Shown here piece by piece: positions 24,291 through 35,569 of a stretch of 64,000 bases of DNA. The notes beneath the pieces are model-generated. The model made no database searches. It was not told the DNA's origin and saw only the letters and a program-made list of their open reading frames with translations. Source of the DNA: Pseudeuparius sepicola (Eukaryota; Arthropoda; Insecta; Coleoptera; Anthribidae). Numbering within the stretch: position 1 is the first letter of the stretch; every line of letters starts with the position of its first letter. A program made the translations under genes and the position numbers. The DNA lies in the NCBI GenBank assembly GCA_963920635.1, contig OY987299.1, positions 64,028,692 to 64,092,691 on the forward strand, written 5' to 3'.

Positions 24291-26340
24291 GACAAAGACA
24301 AACTTGGAATTTATTCGGCGTAGGCCGCAATAAGCTGCCCCGTCGAAGAAAACTTTTTCAGAATCAACGAATTCGGGAAAATGGCATAGAGAAAAGTTGC
24401 TCAGCGCGTCGAGATCTACCCGGTAACACGTTTAGCACGACCCGAATCCAGGCGAGAATAGAAACTTATTCAGCGGATTCCGTGCAACAAGCTGCCCCGT
24501 CGAAGAAAACTTTTTCAGAATCAACGAATTCGGGAAAATGGCATAGAGAAAAGTTGCTCAGCGCGTCGAGATCTACCCGGTAACACGTTTAGCACGACCC
24601 GAATCCAGGCGAGAATAGAAACTTATTCGGCGGATTCCGTGCAATAAGCTGCCCCGTCGAAGAAAACTTTTTCAGAATCAACGAATTCGGGAAAATGGCA
24701 TAGAGAAAAGTTGCTCAGCGCGTCGAGATCTACCCGGTAACACGTTTAGCACGACCCGAATCCAGGCGAGGATAGAAACTTTTTCGGTGGATGCCGAAGC
24801 AAGCTGTCCCGTCGAAGAAAACTTTTTCAGAATCAACGAATTCGGGAAAATGGCATAGAGAAAAGTTGCTCAGCGCGTCGAGATCTACCCGGTAACACGT
24901 TTAGCACGACCCGAATCCAGGCGAGAATAGAAACTTATTCGGCGGATTCCGTGCAATAAGCTGCCCCGTCGAAAACTTTTTCAGAATCAACGAATTCGGG
25001 AAAATGGCATAGAGAAAAGTTGCTCAGCGCGTCGAGATCTACCCGGTAACACGTTTAGCACGACCCGAATCCAGGCGAGAATAGAAACTTATTCGGCGGA
25101 TTCCGTGCAATAAGCTGCCCCGTCGAAGAAAACTTTTTCAGAATCAACGAATTCGGGAAAATGGCATAGAGAAAAGTTGCTCAGCGCGTCGAGATCTACC
25201 CGGTAACACGTTTAGCACGACCCGAATCCAGGCGAGGATAGAAACTTTTTCGGTGGATGCCGAAGCAAGCTGTCCCGTCGAAGAAAACTTTTTCAGAATC
25301 AACGAATTCGGGAAAATGGCATAGAGAAAAGTTGCTCAGCGCGTCGAGATCTACCCGGTAACACGTTTAGCACGACCCGAATCCAGGCGAGAATAGAAAC
25401 TTATTCGGCGGATTCCGTGCAATAAGCTGCCCCGTCGAAAACTTTTTCAGAATCAACGAATTCGGGAAAATGGCATAGAGAAAAGTTGCTCAGCGCGTCG
25501 AGATCTACCCGGTAACACGTTTAGCACGACCCGAATCCAGGCGAGAATAGAAACTTATTCGGCGGATTCCGTGCAATAAGCTGCCCCGTCGAAGAAAACT
25601 TTTTCAGAATCAACGAATTCGGGAAAATGGCATAGAGAAAAGTTGCTCAGCGCGTCGAGATCTACCCGGTAACACGTTTAGCACGACCCGAATCCAGGCG
25701 AGAATAGAAACTTATTCGGCGGATTCCGTGCAATAAGCTGCCCCGTCGAAGAAAACTTTTTCAGAATCAACGAATTCGGGAAAATGGCATAGAGAAAAGT
25801 TGCTCAGCGCGTCGAGATCTACCCGGTAACACGTTTAGCACGACCCGAATCCAGGCGAGGATAGAAACTTTTTCGGTGGATGCCGAAGCAAGCTGTCCCG
25901 TCGAAGAAAACTTTTTCAGAATCAACGAATTCGGGAAAATGGCATAGAGAAAAGTTGCTCAGCGCGTCGAGATCTACCCGGTAACACGTTTAGCACGACC
26001 CGAATCCAGGCGAGAATAGAAACTTATTCGGCGGATTCCGTGCAATAAGCTGCCCCGTCGAAAACTTTTTCAGAATCAACGAATTCGGGAAAATGGCATA
26101 GAGAAAAGTTACTCAGCGCGTCGAGATCTACCCGGTAACACGTTTAGCACGACCCGAATCCAGGCGAGAATAGAAACTTATTCGGCGGATTCCGTGCAAT
26201 AAGCTGCCCCGTCGAAGAAAACTTTTTCAGAATCAACGAATTCGGGAAAATGGCATAGAGAAAAGTTGCTCAGCGCGTCGAGATCTACCCGGTAACACGT
26301 TTTGCACGACCCGATTCCAGGCGAGAATTGAACCTTACTC
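24291..26340 (+). repeat. left inner tandem array, ~157-bp unit, about 13 copies
   Basis: The unit contains ggcggattccgtgcaataag, ctgccccgtcgaagaaaact, cagaatcaacgaattcggga, gttgctcagcgcgtcgagat and acccggtaacacgtttagca. Spacing of the gaaacttattc box is 157 bp, or 154 bp in units lacking one gaa. A variant subtype (ctttttcggtggatgccgaagc) recurs about every four units, so the array evolves by multi-unit copying. It is unrelated to the 163-bp outer repeat. Confidence 0.9.
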
Positions 26341-26394
26341 GGCGAAAAAGTTTGAATTTGCGACCTTTTCGCACTAGCGACCGCTTCTGAAAAA
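26341..26394. other. centre of the palindrome (non-mirrored spacer)
   Basis: About 50 bp separate the last plus-oriented inner unit from the first minus-oriented one. The spacer includes aaaaagtttgaatttgcgac, which resembles the aaaaagtccgaatttgcgac stretch of the outer 163-bp repeat, and may be a relic of the event that built the palindrome. Confidence 0.6.
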
Positions 26395-27705
26395 GTTTTC
26401 TTCGACGGGACAGCTTGCTTCGGCATCCACCGAAAAAGTTTCTATCCTCGCCTGGATTCGGGTCGTGCAAAACGTGTTACCGGGTAGATCTCGACGCGCT
26501 GGGCAACTTTTCTCTATGCCATTTTCCCGAATTCGTTGATTCTGAAAAAGTTTTCGACGGGGCAGCTTATTGCACGGAATCCGCCGAATAAGTTTCTATT
26601 CTCGCCTGGATTCGGGTCGTGCTAAACGTGTTACCGGGTAGATCTCGACGCGCTGAGCAACTTTTCTCTATGCCATTTTCCCGAATTCGTTGATTCTGAA
26701 AAAGTTTTCTTCGACGGGACAGCTTGCTTCGGCATCCACCGAAAAAGTTTCTATCCTCGCCTGGATTCGGGTCGTGCTAAACGTGTTACCGGGTAGATCT
26801 CGACGCGCTGAGCAACTTTTCTCTATGCCATTTTCCCGAATTCGTTGATTCTGAAAAAGTTTTCTTCGACGGGGCAGCTTATTGCACGGAATCCGCCGAA
26901 TAAGTTTCTATTCTCGCCTGGATTCGGGTCGTGCTAAACGTGTTACCGGGTAGATCTCGACGCGCTGAGCAACTTTTCTCTATGCCATTTTCCCGAATTC
27001 GTTGATTCTGAAAAAGTTTTCTTCGACGGGGCAGCTTATTGCACGGAATCCGCCGAATAAGTTTCTATTCTCGCCTGGATTCGGGTCGTGCTAAACGTGT
27101 TACCGGGTAGATCTCGACGCGCTGAGCAACTTTTCTCTATGCCATTTTCCCGAATTCGTTGATTCTGAAAAAGTTTTCTTCGACGGGGCAGCTTATTGCA
27201 CGGAATCCGCCGAATAAGTTTCTATTCTCGCCTGGATTCGGGTCGTGCTAAACGTGTTACCGGGTAGATCTCGACGCGCTGAGCAACTTTTCTCTATGCC
27301 ATTTTCCCGAATTCGTTGATTCTGAAAAAGTTTTCTTCGACGGGGCAGCTTATTGCACGGAATCCGCCGAATAAGTTTCTATTCTCGCCTGGATTCGGGT
27401 CGTGCTAAACGTGTTACCGGGTAGATCTCGACGCGCTGAGCAACTTTTCTCTATGCCATTTTCCCGAATTCGTTGATTCTGAAAAAGTTTTCTTCGACGG
27501 GGCAGCTTATTGCACGGAATCCGCCGAATAAGTTTCTATTCTCGCCTGGATTCGGGTCGTGCTAAACGTGTTACCGGGTAGATCTCGACGCGCTGAGCAA
27601 CTTTTCTCTATGCCATTTTCCCGAATTCGTTGATTCTGAAAAAGTTTTCTTCGACGGGGCAGCTTATTGCGGCCTACGCCGAATAAATTCCAAGTTTGTC
27701 TTTGT
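26395..27705 (-). repeat. right inner tandem array, ~157-bp unit, about 8 copies
   Basis: The same unit as at 24291-26340 in inverted orientation, with about five fewer copies. The unit next to the centre carries the gcaaaacgtg variant also present in the last left unit, so the homology of the arms reaches right up to the centre. Confidence 0.9.
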
Positions 27706-27993
27706 CTCACCTATATAGATAGATGCCTAGTTGTTCTTAAATTTAAGTAGGTAATAATTCGTAATTTTTAAGCCACATTTTAGGGAGATAACATCGCTAT
27801 AAGTTATTAGGTGTAAATCGTGGAGTTTATTTTAACTTCGGCTAGTTTTATAGAGTTGCAGTGTACGTAACTGGTTTCTAAGATTTTAAGTAGCTACCTG
27901 AAAGTGATATTATTTTTTTAATCATAAATCTTACTTAGTGTCTGTAAAGGTTTGGGGTAGGCTAGTTTCGTTTAGTAACACTCGTTCAACAAA
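27706..27993 (+). promoter_or_regulatory. 5' leader and probable promoter of right gene
   Basis: The mirror image of 24004-24290, with the same TATA-like cctatatagata near 27710 and the ATG at 27994. The two leaders fire away from each other across ~3.4 kb of inner repeats. Promoter function is inferred. Confidence 0.45.
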
Positions 27994-30900
27994 ATGGCAC
28001 CTCCGACATTTAAGGATCAATCGACCCTTGATAAAATAGAACAAATAAAATATTTTTTGCAAAAAGGGCACTACGACGCCGGCGTATTTCTAGAGGGAGT
28101 TAGAAAACCCCAATCGACGTTCAGTGAAATGTGTGTTCATTTTGGTTTGGAAAATAATAGAAAAAACAGATTATATCTGAAAGTATTTATTAGAAGACAT
28201 TTAGAGGCGAGACCGCTTTCGTCATCTACCCCCGTCAAAACAGATTATGATGACCTCGAAAATAGTTTTGAGTTGTCTAACATTGTACCGGACGAGAAGG
28301 AATTTGACACATCGAGTGAGAGATCTTTTGAAGTACACAATAAGGATATGGATGTGAAAGAAGATTCGATGGTCACTATTAACAACGGAATGCAATTGGA
28401 TGCTTGTTTGGAGTCTATCACTTATAATAAGTCAATGGACGAACCGAATAGTAACGAATATGATGTTAGTCCTAAAGTAACCCCAGACGATCCGGTGGTA
28501 CCAAATGTTGCTTTTACCTTAGCGAATACTCCAAAAGCAGCAGGAATCTTACCTAAGGGGTCTAAAAACTTATCCGATAAATCGATGTCTATCGGTAAAA
28601 CCTACAGGACGTGTAATGTGTTTGAGGGAGTATTCAAGTTCTCTATCGAGGAATTTCAAGAAAGTGAGAATAAACCGCTCGTCTTTAACTTTATTTTAAG
28701 GAAAAAAATTAGGTCACTTGTAAACAGCACTTGTGATGTCATAATAAAGAGTAGAAGATGTAACTCGAAGTCCGAGGTAATTTACGCCAAGTGCGTCCAT
28801 CCTTATTGTAAATTATTTAAAATCTATATGACTTCCTATGGGAAAATTACCGTATTTAGTTCGAATAAAGATTTTAATCACGTTCAAAAATTAACTTCGC
28901 AAGTTAGGGGAATTAAGCGACTTCTAGTTAGCAACGAGTTACGGCAAGAAAAATCACTATGTTATAAACTTAAATCCTTACAAAAATCAAACCAAACTCT
29001 TCTTTCATCTGGAAATTTGCAAGACATAAAATCTGACGAAGTATTAAGAAAAATCAAATCCCAAAGAAGCTCGGTCCTCGACAGAGATACCGATGATTTA
29101 ATCGATATGATACTTATGAAACGAGAGAATTTGGATTATATCCAATTGGTATGTGACCCTTTTCAAATACACTTGTACAGCGTAGCACAACTAAAGTTAC
29201 TAAGTTCTTCAACGAAAACTCTCAATTTTGATGCTACTGGCACAATTGTCAGAGCTCCCAAACATCTGAAAGGATCTTGCTTATATTATTCCGGTGTTGT
29301 CGCAACTGAAAATGGCAGGATATGTCCGATATTAGAACTAATTTCAATAAAGCAAGATACGGCAAGCATTGGCGTGTTTTTGACGTTGTTTAAAGCCTTT
29401 TCCATTAAGAATAGTTTCCGTTGGCCTTTATTCGAAAGAATAGTTGTTGACTGCAGTTTTGCTTTATTGAATGCAGTTTCTTTATATTGGAATCAAGAAC
29501 CACTTGTTGATTATGTCAATGACATTTACCACCTTGTGAAATCCGGCATAGTTTTGAGACCCGACATCACAATAATAACAATTTGTTGGTCTCATTTCAT
29601 GCGAATCATATCGAACGATGTAAACAAATATGAAGGTTCCGCTCGTAAGTACCTAAAAGAAATATTAGCCGCACCTGTGCACATAAAAGATTTGGATACG
29701 CTTCGAATTTGGTTCAAACAGTTGTGCAGAGTACTGCTAGCTAGACAAAGTACGCCACGATTGCAAAAGGATCTTTCCCATCTTATTAAAATCTGCGTAG
29801 ACAATAATAGGAACGACAACTATCTGACTTATTCCGATTCATTTCTCGAAACGAGCGATTTTCAGCAGGAACGATCTAAATATAAAAATAGTCTGTTTTA
29901 CCGAGACTTCTTTGAAATCTTTCAAAAGGTAAAAAGAGAGTTCATTTACGATGATTCGCCGTCAATCGATAACGAATATTATTCAGAAGAATTGTTGGAC
30001 GTAGTCCTAACAAAATATGTTCCCTACGTACCGCCCTGGTCAGGATTAATTAATGAAGGCAGACGTTACAGCAACGCCTCTGTAGAAAATTGGAACGGTA
30101 TATTAAAAAATAATATACTGAATAAAGAAACGTATTTGAAGGCAAGTCTAGTAGTCCGTCGCAGTAGGGAACACATTTTGGGAATAGTAAAGGAATCTAA
30201 ACATAATATTCCGAAAAATCATTTGGCTCGCCCAAGGGGTGAACCCGACTCATTGTTAGCGGAAGAGGGATGGAAAAAGAGTTCAACTATTAAAAAGAAA
30301 TTTGGGTATCATAAAATGCTTCATTTAAAAAAAATCAAAAATGAAAGTCTCACCCCGGTCAGCAGTGTCAGCGAGGATAAATCACTATGGAATACAATTG
30401 AAGTGAATAATGACAGTCTCTACGATAAAGCTCCTTTATTGGACTGTTATAAGAATGGGTTGGTAACGGATATAAATTTCTATAAAGACATAGGTGACGA
30501 TTACATCATATGTTTTTTTAGATCCAGGGAATTATATTTCAGGGACTATAATTCTATAAATGATCGTCCAATAGCATTCTTGACTCCGAACGTATTAGAA
30601 TACGTCATGCAAGTAATTTCAAAGAACGCTGGTGTCAAATATCCACATGAATTAATGAAGTTGGGCAGCGTAGATTCACTTTTTCAGAATTACAATAAAA
30701 ATGTTGTAAATTATAAGCCCTTTTATATCTTGAAAAATTATAAACTGCTTGTCATCGACTTTCAGCAATGGACAGTTATACTGTATAATGGCTCGGAAGA
30801 CCAAGCTCGTTGTATTTTAGAAGATATAGGCGAATCCGTTTCTTTGTACAACATAAAATGTGTTGCCTGTCCCGACAATATTAACAGTGGCTTATTTATT

Positions 30901-31905
30901 CTTAGATCTTTTCAAAAAAGCGTAACTGATTGTCCAATAAATGAGGACTATGTTCATGATGTTAAAACACTGGTTTTAAAAACTTCTTCTGATGTTCATA
31001 AAGCTTGTTTATACTGCGGATTTGTAGAGCAAATTCTACCCGAGGTCTCGTGGGTACAATGCGAAATTTGCTTTCGCTGGATTCATATCCATTGCTTACC
31101 CGCCCAAGATGACAAGTGTGATCGGTTGAGAAATCCTGACGTACATTTTCAATGCAAGTTGTGCGAAAACTTCGAAAAGGATAATTATTTATCATTTTAC
31201 CAGGAATCAGTTGCAGATAATCCACCTACTCCGAATCACGCAAATGAAAATTATAAAATTTGTGATTTTTACCCTGCCGTAAATAAACATTGTCAGATAA
31301 AAGACTTATGGTATGATGATTTTTGTACACTAAACAGAAACACATGGCTCAATAATTTCATTATTGATTTATGCCTGGGCTGCATCGCTAGGAAATCAAA
31401 AAAACAAAATATAACACTAGTAAATTGCAACGCTACAAGTATTATTCTACGTTTGATGTGCAATTCATTGGAAGAGGCTGAAGTAATACCCGACAACGAG
31501 TTAAATGTCATTCCGGAATTGAATGGAATAGTACTGATGCCATCTAACATCAAGAACAGACACTGGTGCCTAGCGGTGGCCGACGTAAATAAAAAGGAAT
31601 TTTCCTTTCTCGATCCCATGGGTCAAGAAGAAGAAAAAATTCAGGAATATATGTCCTATTTTCTAACCACATATCACAAAAAGAACGAACAAGCTGATAT
31701 TTCTGGTTGGCGAACAAAAATTATCAAGCATGTAAAACAACGCGATTCCTGGAGTTGTGGAGTTTACATTTTGTACTACGCTAATAATTTATTAAATGAT
31801 AAAAGTTTGAAAGACTACGTGGACATTGAAGCCTATAGATTGCATTTAAAAAAGCTACTTTTAAAAAACGCTAATAAAGTCTACAAGCAACCAGATATGG
31901 AGTAG
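27994..31905 (+). CDS. full-length DDE transposase fused to PHD finger and Ulp1-like protease
   Basis: An intact 1,303-residue frame. Residues 1-90 form a Lys-rich probable DNA-binding region; 250-300 hold a Cys/His cluster (CVHPYC, later H) that may bind zinc. The transposase core shows D413 in FDATG, D486 in VVDCSFAL, C531/H534 in CWSHF and E698 in SVENWNG. This matches the D-D-[C/H]-E layout of Mutator-like and related KDZ/Zisupton-type enzymes. Residues 1005-1057 are a PHD-type finger (CLYC, CEIC, HIHC, CKLC). Residues ~1105-1290 look like a C48/Ulp1 SUMO-type protease: H1190 in RHW, D1207 in FLDP, Q1249 and C1255 in SWSCG. The core would bind and cut the element ends; chromatin reading by the PHD and desumoylation by the protease are inferred. 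Exact superfamily is uncertain; the 9-bp duplication favours MULE. Confidence 0.9.
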   Translation: MAPPTFKDQSTLDKIEQIKYFLQKGHYDAGVFLEGVRKPQSTFSEMCVHFGLENNRKNRLYLKVFIRRHLEARPLSSSTPVKTDYDDLENSFELSNIVPDEKEFDTSSERSFEVHNKDMDVKEDSMVTINNGMQLDACLESITYNKSMDEPNSNEYDVSPKVTPDDPVVPNVAFTLANTPKAAGILPKGSKNLSDKSMSIGKTYRTCNVFEGVFKFSIEEFQESENKPLVFNFILRKKIRSLVNSTCDVIIKSRRCNSKSEVIYAKCVHPYCKLFKIYMTSYGKITVFSSNKDFNHVQKLTSQVRGIKRLLVSNELRQEKSLCYKLKSLQKSNQTLLSSGNLQDIKSDEVLRKIKSQRSSVLDRDTDDLIDMILMKRENLDYIQLVCDPFQIHLYSVAQLKLLSSSTKTLNFDATGTIVRAPKHLKGSCLYYSGVVATENGRICPILELISIKQDTASIGVFLTLFKAFSIKNSFRWPLFERIVVDCSFALLNAVSLYWNQEPLVDYVNDIYHLVKSGIVLRPDITIITICWSHFMRIISNDVNKYEGSARKYLKEILAAPVHIKDLDTLRIWFKQLCRVLLARQSTPRLQKDLSHLIKICVDNNRNDNYLTYSDSFLETSDFQQERSKYKNSLFYRDFFEIFQKVKREFIYDDSPSIDNEYYSEELLDVVLTKYVPYVPPWSGLINEGRRYSNASVENWNGILKNNILNKETYLKASLVVRRSREHILGIVKESKHNIPKNHLARPRGEPDSLLAEEGWKKSSTIKKKFGYHKMLHLKKIKNESLTPVSSVSEDKSLWNTIEVNNDSLYDKAPLLDCYKNGLVTDINFYKDIGDDYIICFFRSRELYFRDYNSINDRPIAFLTPNVLEYVMQVISKNAGVKYPHELMKLGSVDSLFQNYNKNVVNYKPFYILKNYKLLVIDFQQWTVILYNGSEDQARCILEDIGESVSLYNIKCVACPDNINSGLFILRSFQKSVTDCPINEDYVHDVKTLVLKTSSDVHKACLYCGFVEQILPEVSWVQCEICFRWIHIHCLPAQDDKCDRLRNPDVHFQCKLCENFEKDNYLSFYQESVADNPPTPNHANENYKICDFYPAVNKHCQIKDLWYDDFCTLNRNTWLNNFIIDLCLGCIARKSKKQNITLVNCNATSIILRLMCNSLEEAEVIPDNELNVIPELNGIVLMPSNIKNRHWCLAVADVNKKEFSFLDPMGQEEEKIQEYMSYFLTTYHKKNEQADISGWRTKIIKHVKQRDSWSCGVYILYYANNLLNDKSLKDYVDIEAYRLHLKKLLLKNANKVYKQPDME

Positions 31906-31939
31906 AATCAATGTACAACAAATCCAACCTATCTATTAT

Positions 31940-34900
31940 TAAAAATTGAGGTGGCACAACTTTCGGTTCTCTGAAAAATGTACGAAAACTACTAGAAACG
32001 GTCGCAAATTCGGACTTATTATTCTTCATCTCCGCCCATGGGAATCCTGGAAAAAATTTGACACATTTTCCGTGAGTGACATTCTCTTCCACGTGTCATA
32101 TAAAAAAATTGAGGTGGCACAACTTTCCGTTCTCTGGGAAATGTACGAAAACTACTAGAAACTGTCGCAAGTTCGGACTTTTTATTTTTCTTCTCCGCCC
32201 ATGGGAATCCTGGAAAAATTTTGACAAATTTTCCGTTAGTGACATCTCTTTCCACGTGTCATATAAAAAAATTGAGGTGGCACAACTTTCCGTTCTCTGG
32301 AAAATGTACAAAAACTACTAGAAACGGTCGCAAATTCGGACTCTTATATTTTTCTTCTCCGCCCATGGGAATCCTGGAAAAATTTTGACACATTTTCCGT
32401 TATTGACATCCATTTCCACGTGTCATATAAAAAAATTGAGGTGGCACAACTTTCCGTTCTCTGGGAAATGCACCAAAACTACTGGAAACTGTCGCAAATT
32501 CGGACTCTTATATTTTTCTTCTCCGCCCATGGGAATCCTGGAAAAATTTTGACACATTTTCCTTTATTGACGTCCATTTCCACGTGTCATATAAAAAAAT
32601 TGAGGTGGCACAACTTTCCGTTCTCTGGGAAATGTACGAAAACTACTAGAAACTGTCGCAAGTTCGGACTTTTTATTTTTCTTCTCCTGGAAAAATTTTG
32701 ACACATTTTCCGTTATTGACATCCATTTCCACGTGTCATATAAAAAAATTGAGGTGGCACAACTTTCCGTTCTCTGGAAAATCTACGAAGACTTCTAGAA
32801 ACGGTCGCAATTTCTGCATTTTTATTTTTGTTCTCCGCCCATGGGAATCCCGGTACAATTTTGACACCTTTTCCATCAATGACATCCCTTTCCACGTGTC
32901 ATATAAAAAAATTGAGGTGGCACAACTTTCCGTTCTCTGGAAAATGTACGAAAACTACTAGAAACGGTCGCAAATTCGGACTCTTATATTTTTCTTCTCC
33001 GCCCATGGGAATCCTGGAAAAATTTTGACCCATTTTCCGTTATTGACATCCATTTCCACGTGTCATATAAAAAAATTGAGGTGGCACAACTTTCCGTTCT
33101 CTGGGAAATGCACCAAAACTACTAGAAACTGTCGCAAGTTCGGACTTTTTATTTTTCTTCTCCGCCCATGGGAATCCTGCAAAAATTTTGACACATTTTC
33201 CGTTAGTGACATCTCTTTCCACGTGTCATATAAAAAAATTGAGGTGGCACAACTTTCCGTTCTCTGGGAAATGTACGAAAACTACTAGAAACTGTCGCAA
33301 GTTCGGACTTTTTATTTTTCTTCTCCGCCCATGGGAATCCTGGAAAATTTTTGACACATTTTCCGTTATTGACATCCATTTCCACGTGTCATATAAAAAA
33401 ATTGAGGTGGCACAACTTTCCGTTCTCTGGAAAATCTACGAAGACTTCTAGAAACGGTCGCAATTTCTGCATTTTTATTTTTGTTCTCCGCCCATGGGAA
33501 TCCCGGTACAATTTTGACACCTTTTCCATCAATGACATCCCTTTCCACGTGTCATATAAAAAAATTGAGGTGGCACAACTTTCCGTTCTCTGGAAAATGT
33601 ACGAAAACTACTAGAAACGGTCGCAAATTCGGACTCTTATATTTTTCTTCTCCGCCCATGGGAATCCTGGAAAAATTTTGACACATTTTCCGTTATTGAC
33701 ATTTATTTCCACGTGTCATATAAAAAAATTGAGGTGGCACAGCTTTCCGTTCTCTGGGAAATGCACCAAAACTACTGGAAACTGTCGCAAATTCGGACTT
33801 TTTATTTTTCTTCTCCGTCCATGGGAATCCTGGAAAATTTTTGACATATTTTCCGTTATTGACATCCATTTCCACGTGTCATATAAAAAAATTGAGGTGG
33901 CACAACTTTCCGTTCTCTGGAAAATCTACGAAGACTTCTAGAAACGGTCGCAATTTCTGCATTTTTATTTTTGTTCTCCGCCCATGGGAATCCCGGTACA
34001 ATTTTGACACCTTTTCCATCAATGACATCCCTTTCCACGTGTCAAAAAAAAATTGAGGTGGCACAACTTTCCGTCTCTGGGAAATGTACGAAAACTACTA
34101 GAAACTGTCGCAAGTTCGGACTTTTTATTTTTCTTCTCCGCCCATGGAAATCCTGGAAAATTTTTGACACATTTTCCGTTATTGACATCCATTTCCACGT
34201 GTCATATAAAAAAATTGAGGTGGCACAACTTTCCGTTCTCTGGAAAATCTACGAAGACTTCTAGAAACGGTCGCAATTTCTGCATTTTTATTTTTGTTCT
34301 CCGCCCATGGGAATCCCGGTACAATTTTGACACCTTTTCCATCAATGACATCCCTTTCCACGTGTCATATAAAAAAATTGAGGTGGCACAACTTTCCGTT
34401 CTCTGGAAAATGTACGAAAACTACTAGAAACGGTCGCAAATTCGGACTCTTATATTTTTCTTCTCCGCCCATGGGAATCCTGGAAAAATTTTGACACATT
34501 TTCCGTTATTGACATTTATTTCCACGTGTCATATAAAAAAATTGAGGTGGCACAACTTTCCGTCTCTGGGAAATGTACGAAAACTACTAGAAACTGTCGC
34601 AAGTTCGGACTTTTTATTTTCTTCTCCGCCCATGGGAATCCTGGAAAAATTTTGACACATTTTCCGTTAGTGACATCCTTTTCCACGTGTCATGTAAAAA
34701 AATTGAGGTGGCACAACTTTCCATTCTCTGGAAAATGTACGAAAGCTACTAGAAACGGTCGCAAATTCGGACTCTTATATTTTTCTTCTCCGCCCATGGG
34801 AATCCTGGAAAAATTTTGACACATTTTCCGTTATTGACATCCTTTTCCACGTATCATGTAAAAAAATTGAAGTGGCACAACTTTCCGTCTCTGGGAAATG

Positions 34901-35569
34901 TACGAAAACTACTAGAAACTGTCGCAAGTTCGGACTTTTTATTTTTCTTCTCCGCCCATGGGAATCCTGGAAAAATTTTGACACATTTTCCGTTAGTGAT
35001 ATCTCTTTCCACGTGTCATGTAAAAAAATTGAGGTGGCACAACTTTCCGTTCTCTGGAAAATGTACGAAAGCTACTAGAAACGGTCGCAAATTCGGACTT
35101 TTTATTTTTCTTCTCCGCCCATGGGAATCCTGGAAAAATTTTTACACATTTTCCGTTGTTGACATCCATTTCCACGTGTCATATAAAAAAATTGAGGTGG
35201 CACAACTTTCCGTTCTCTGGAAAATCTACGAAGACTTCTAGAAACGGTCGCAATTTCTGCATTTTTATTTTTGTTCCACGCCCATGGGGATCCCGGTACA
35301 ATTTTGACACCTTTTCCATCAATGACATCCCTTCCCACGTGTCATATAAAAAACTTGAGGTGGCACAATTTTCCGTTCTCTGGAAAATCTGAGAAGACTG
35401 CTAGAAACGATCGAAAATTCGGATTTTTTATTTTTTCTTGGCCCATGAGAATCCTGGGAAAATTTTGACAGCTTTTTCCTTAGTGACATCCTTTTCCACG
35501 TTTCGTGTAAAAAAATTGAGGTGGCACAATCTTTCGTTCTCTGTAAAATCTACGAAATCTGCTGGAAAC
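31940..35569 (-). repeat. right outer tandem array, ~163-bp unit, about 22 copies
   Basis: The inverted counterpart of 16446-20255. It contains the same subtypes plus more copies of a subtype with gcaatttctgcatttttat and ccggtacaattttgac. Some units are shortened (around 32690 and 34055). Order and number of subtypes differ from the left array, so the arrays have been reshuffled by unequal exchange since the palindrome formed, although the genes have stayed identical. Confidence 0.9.

Noticed and set aside
31310..31515. The extra 198 bp in the right gene as an intron
   Set aside because: Edges are not GT/AG, the segment is open in frame and encodes protease-like sequence, so a deletion in the left copy fits better.
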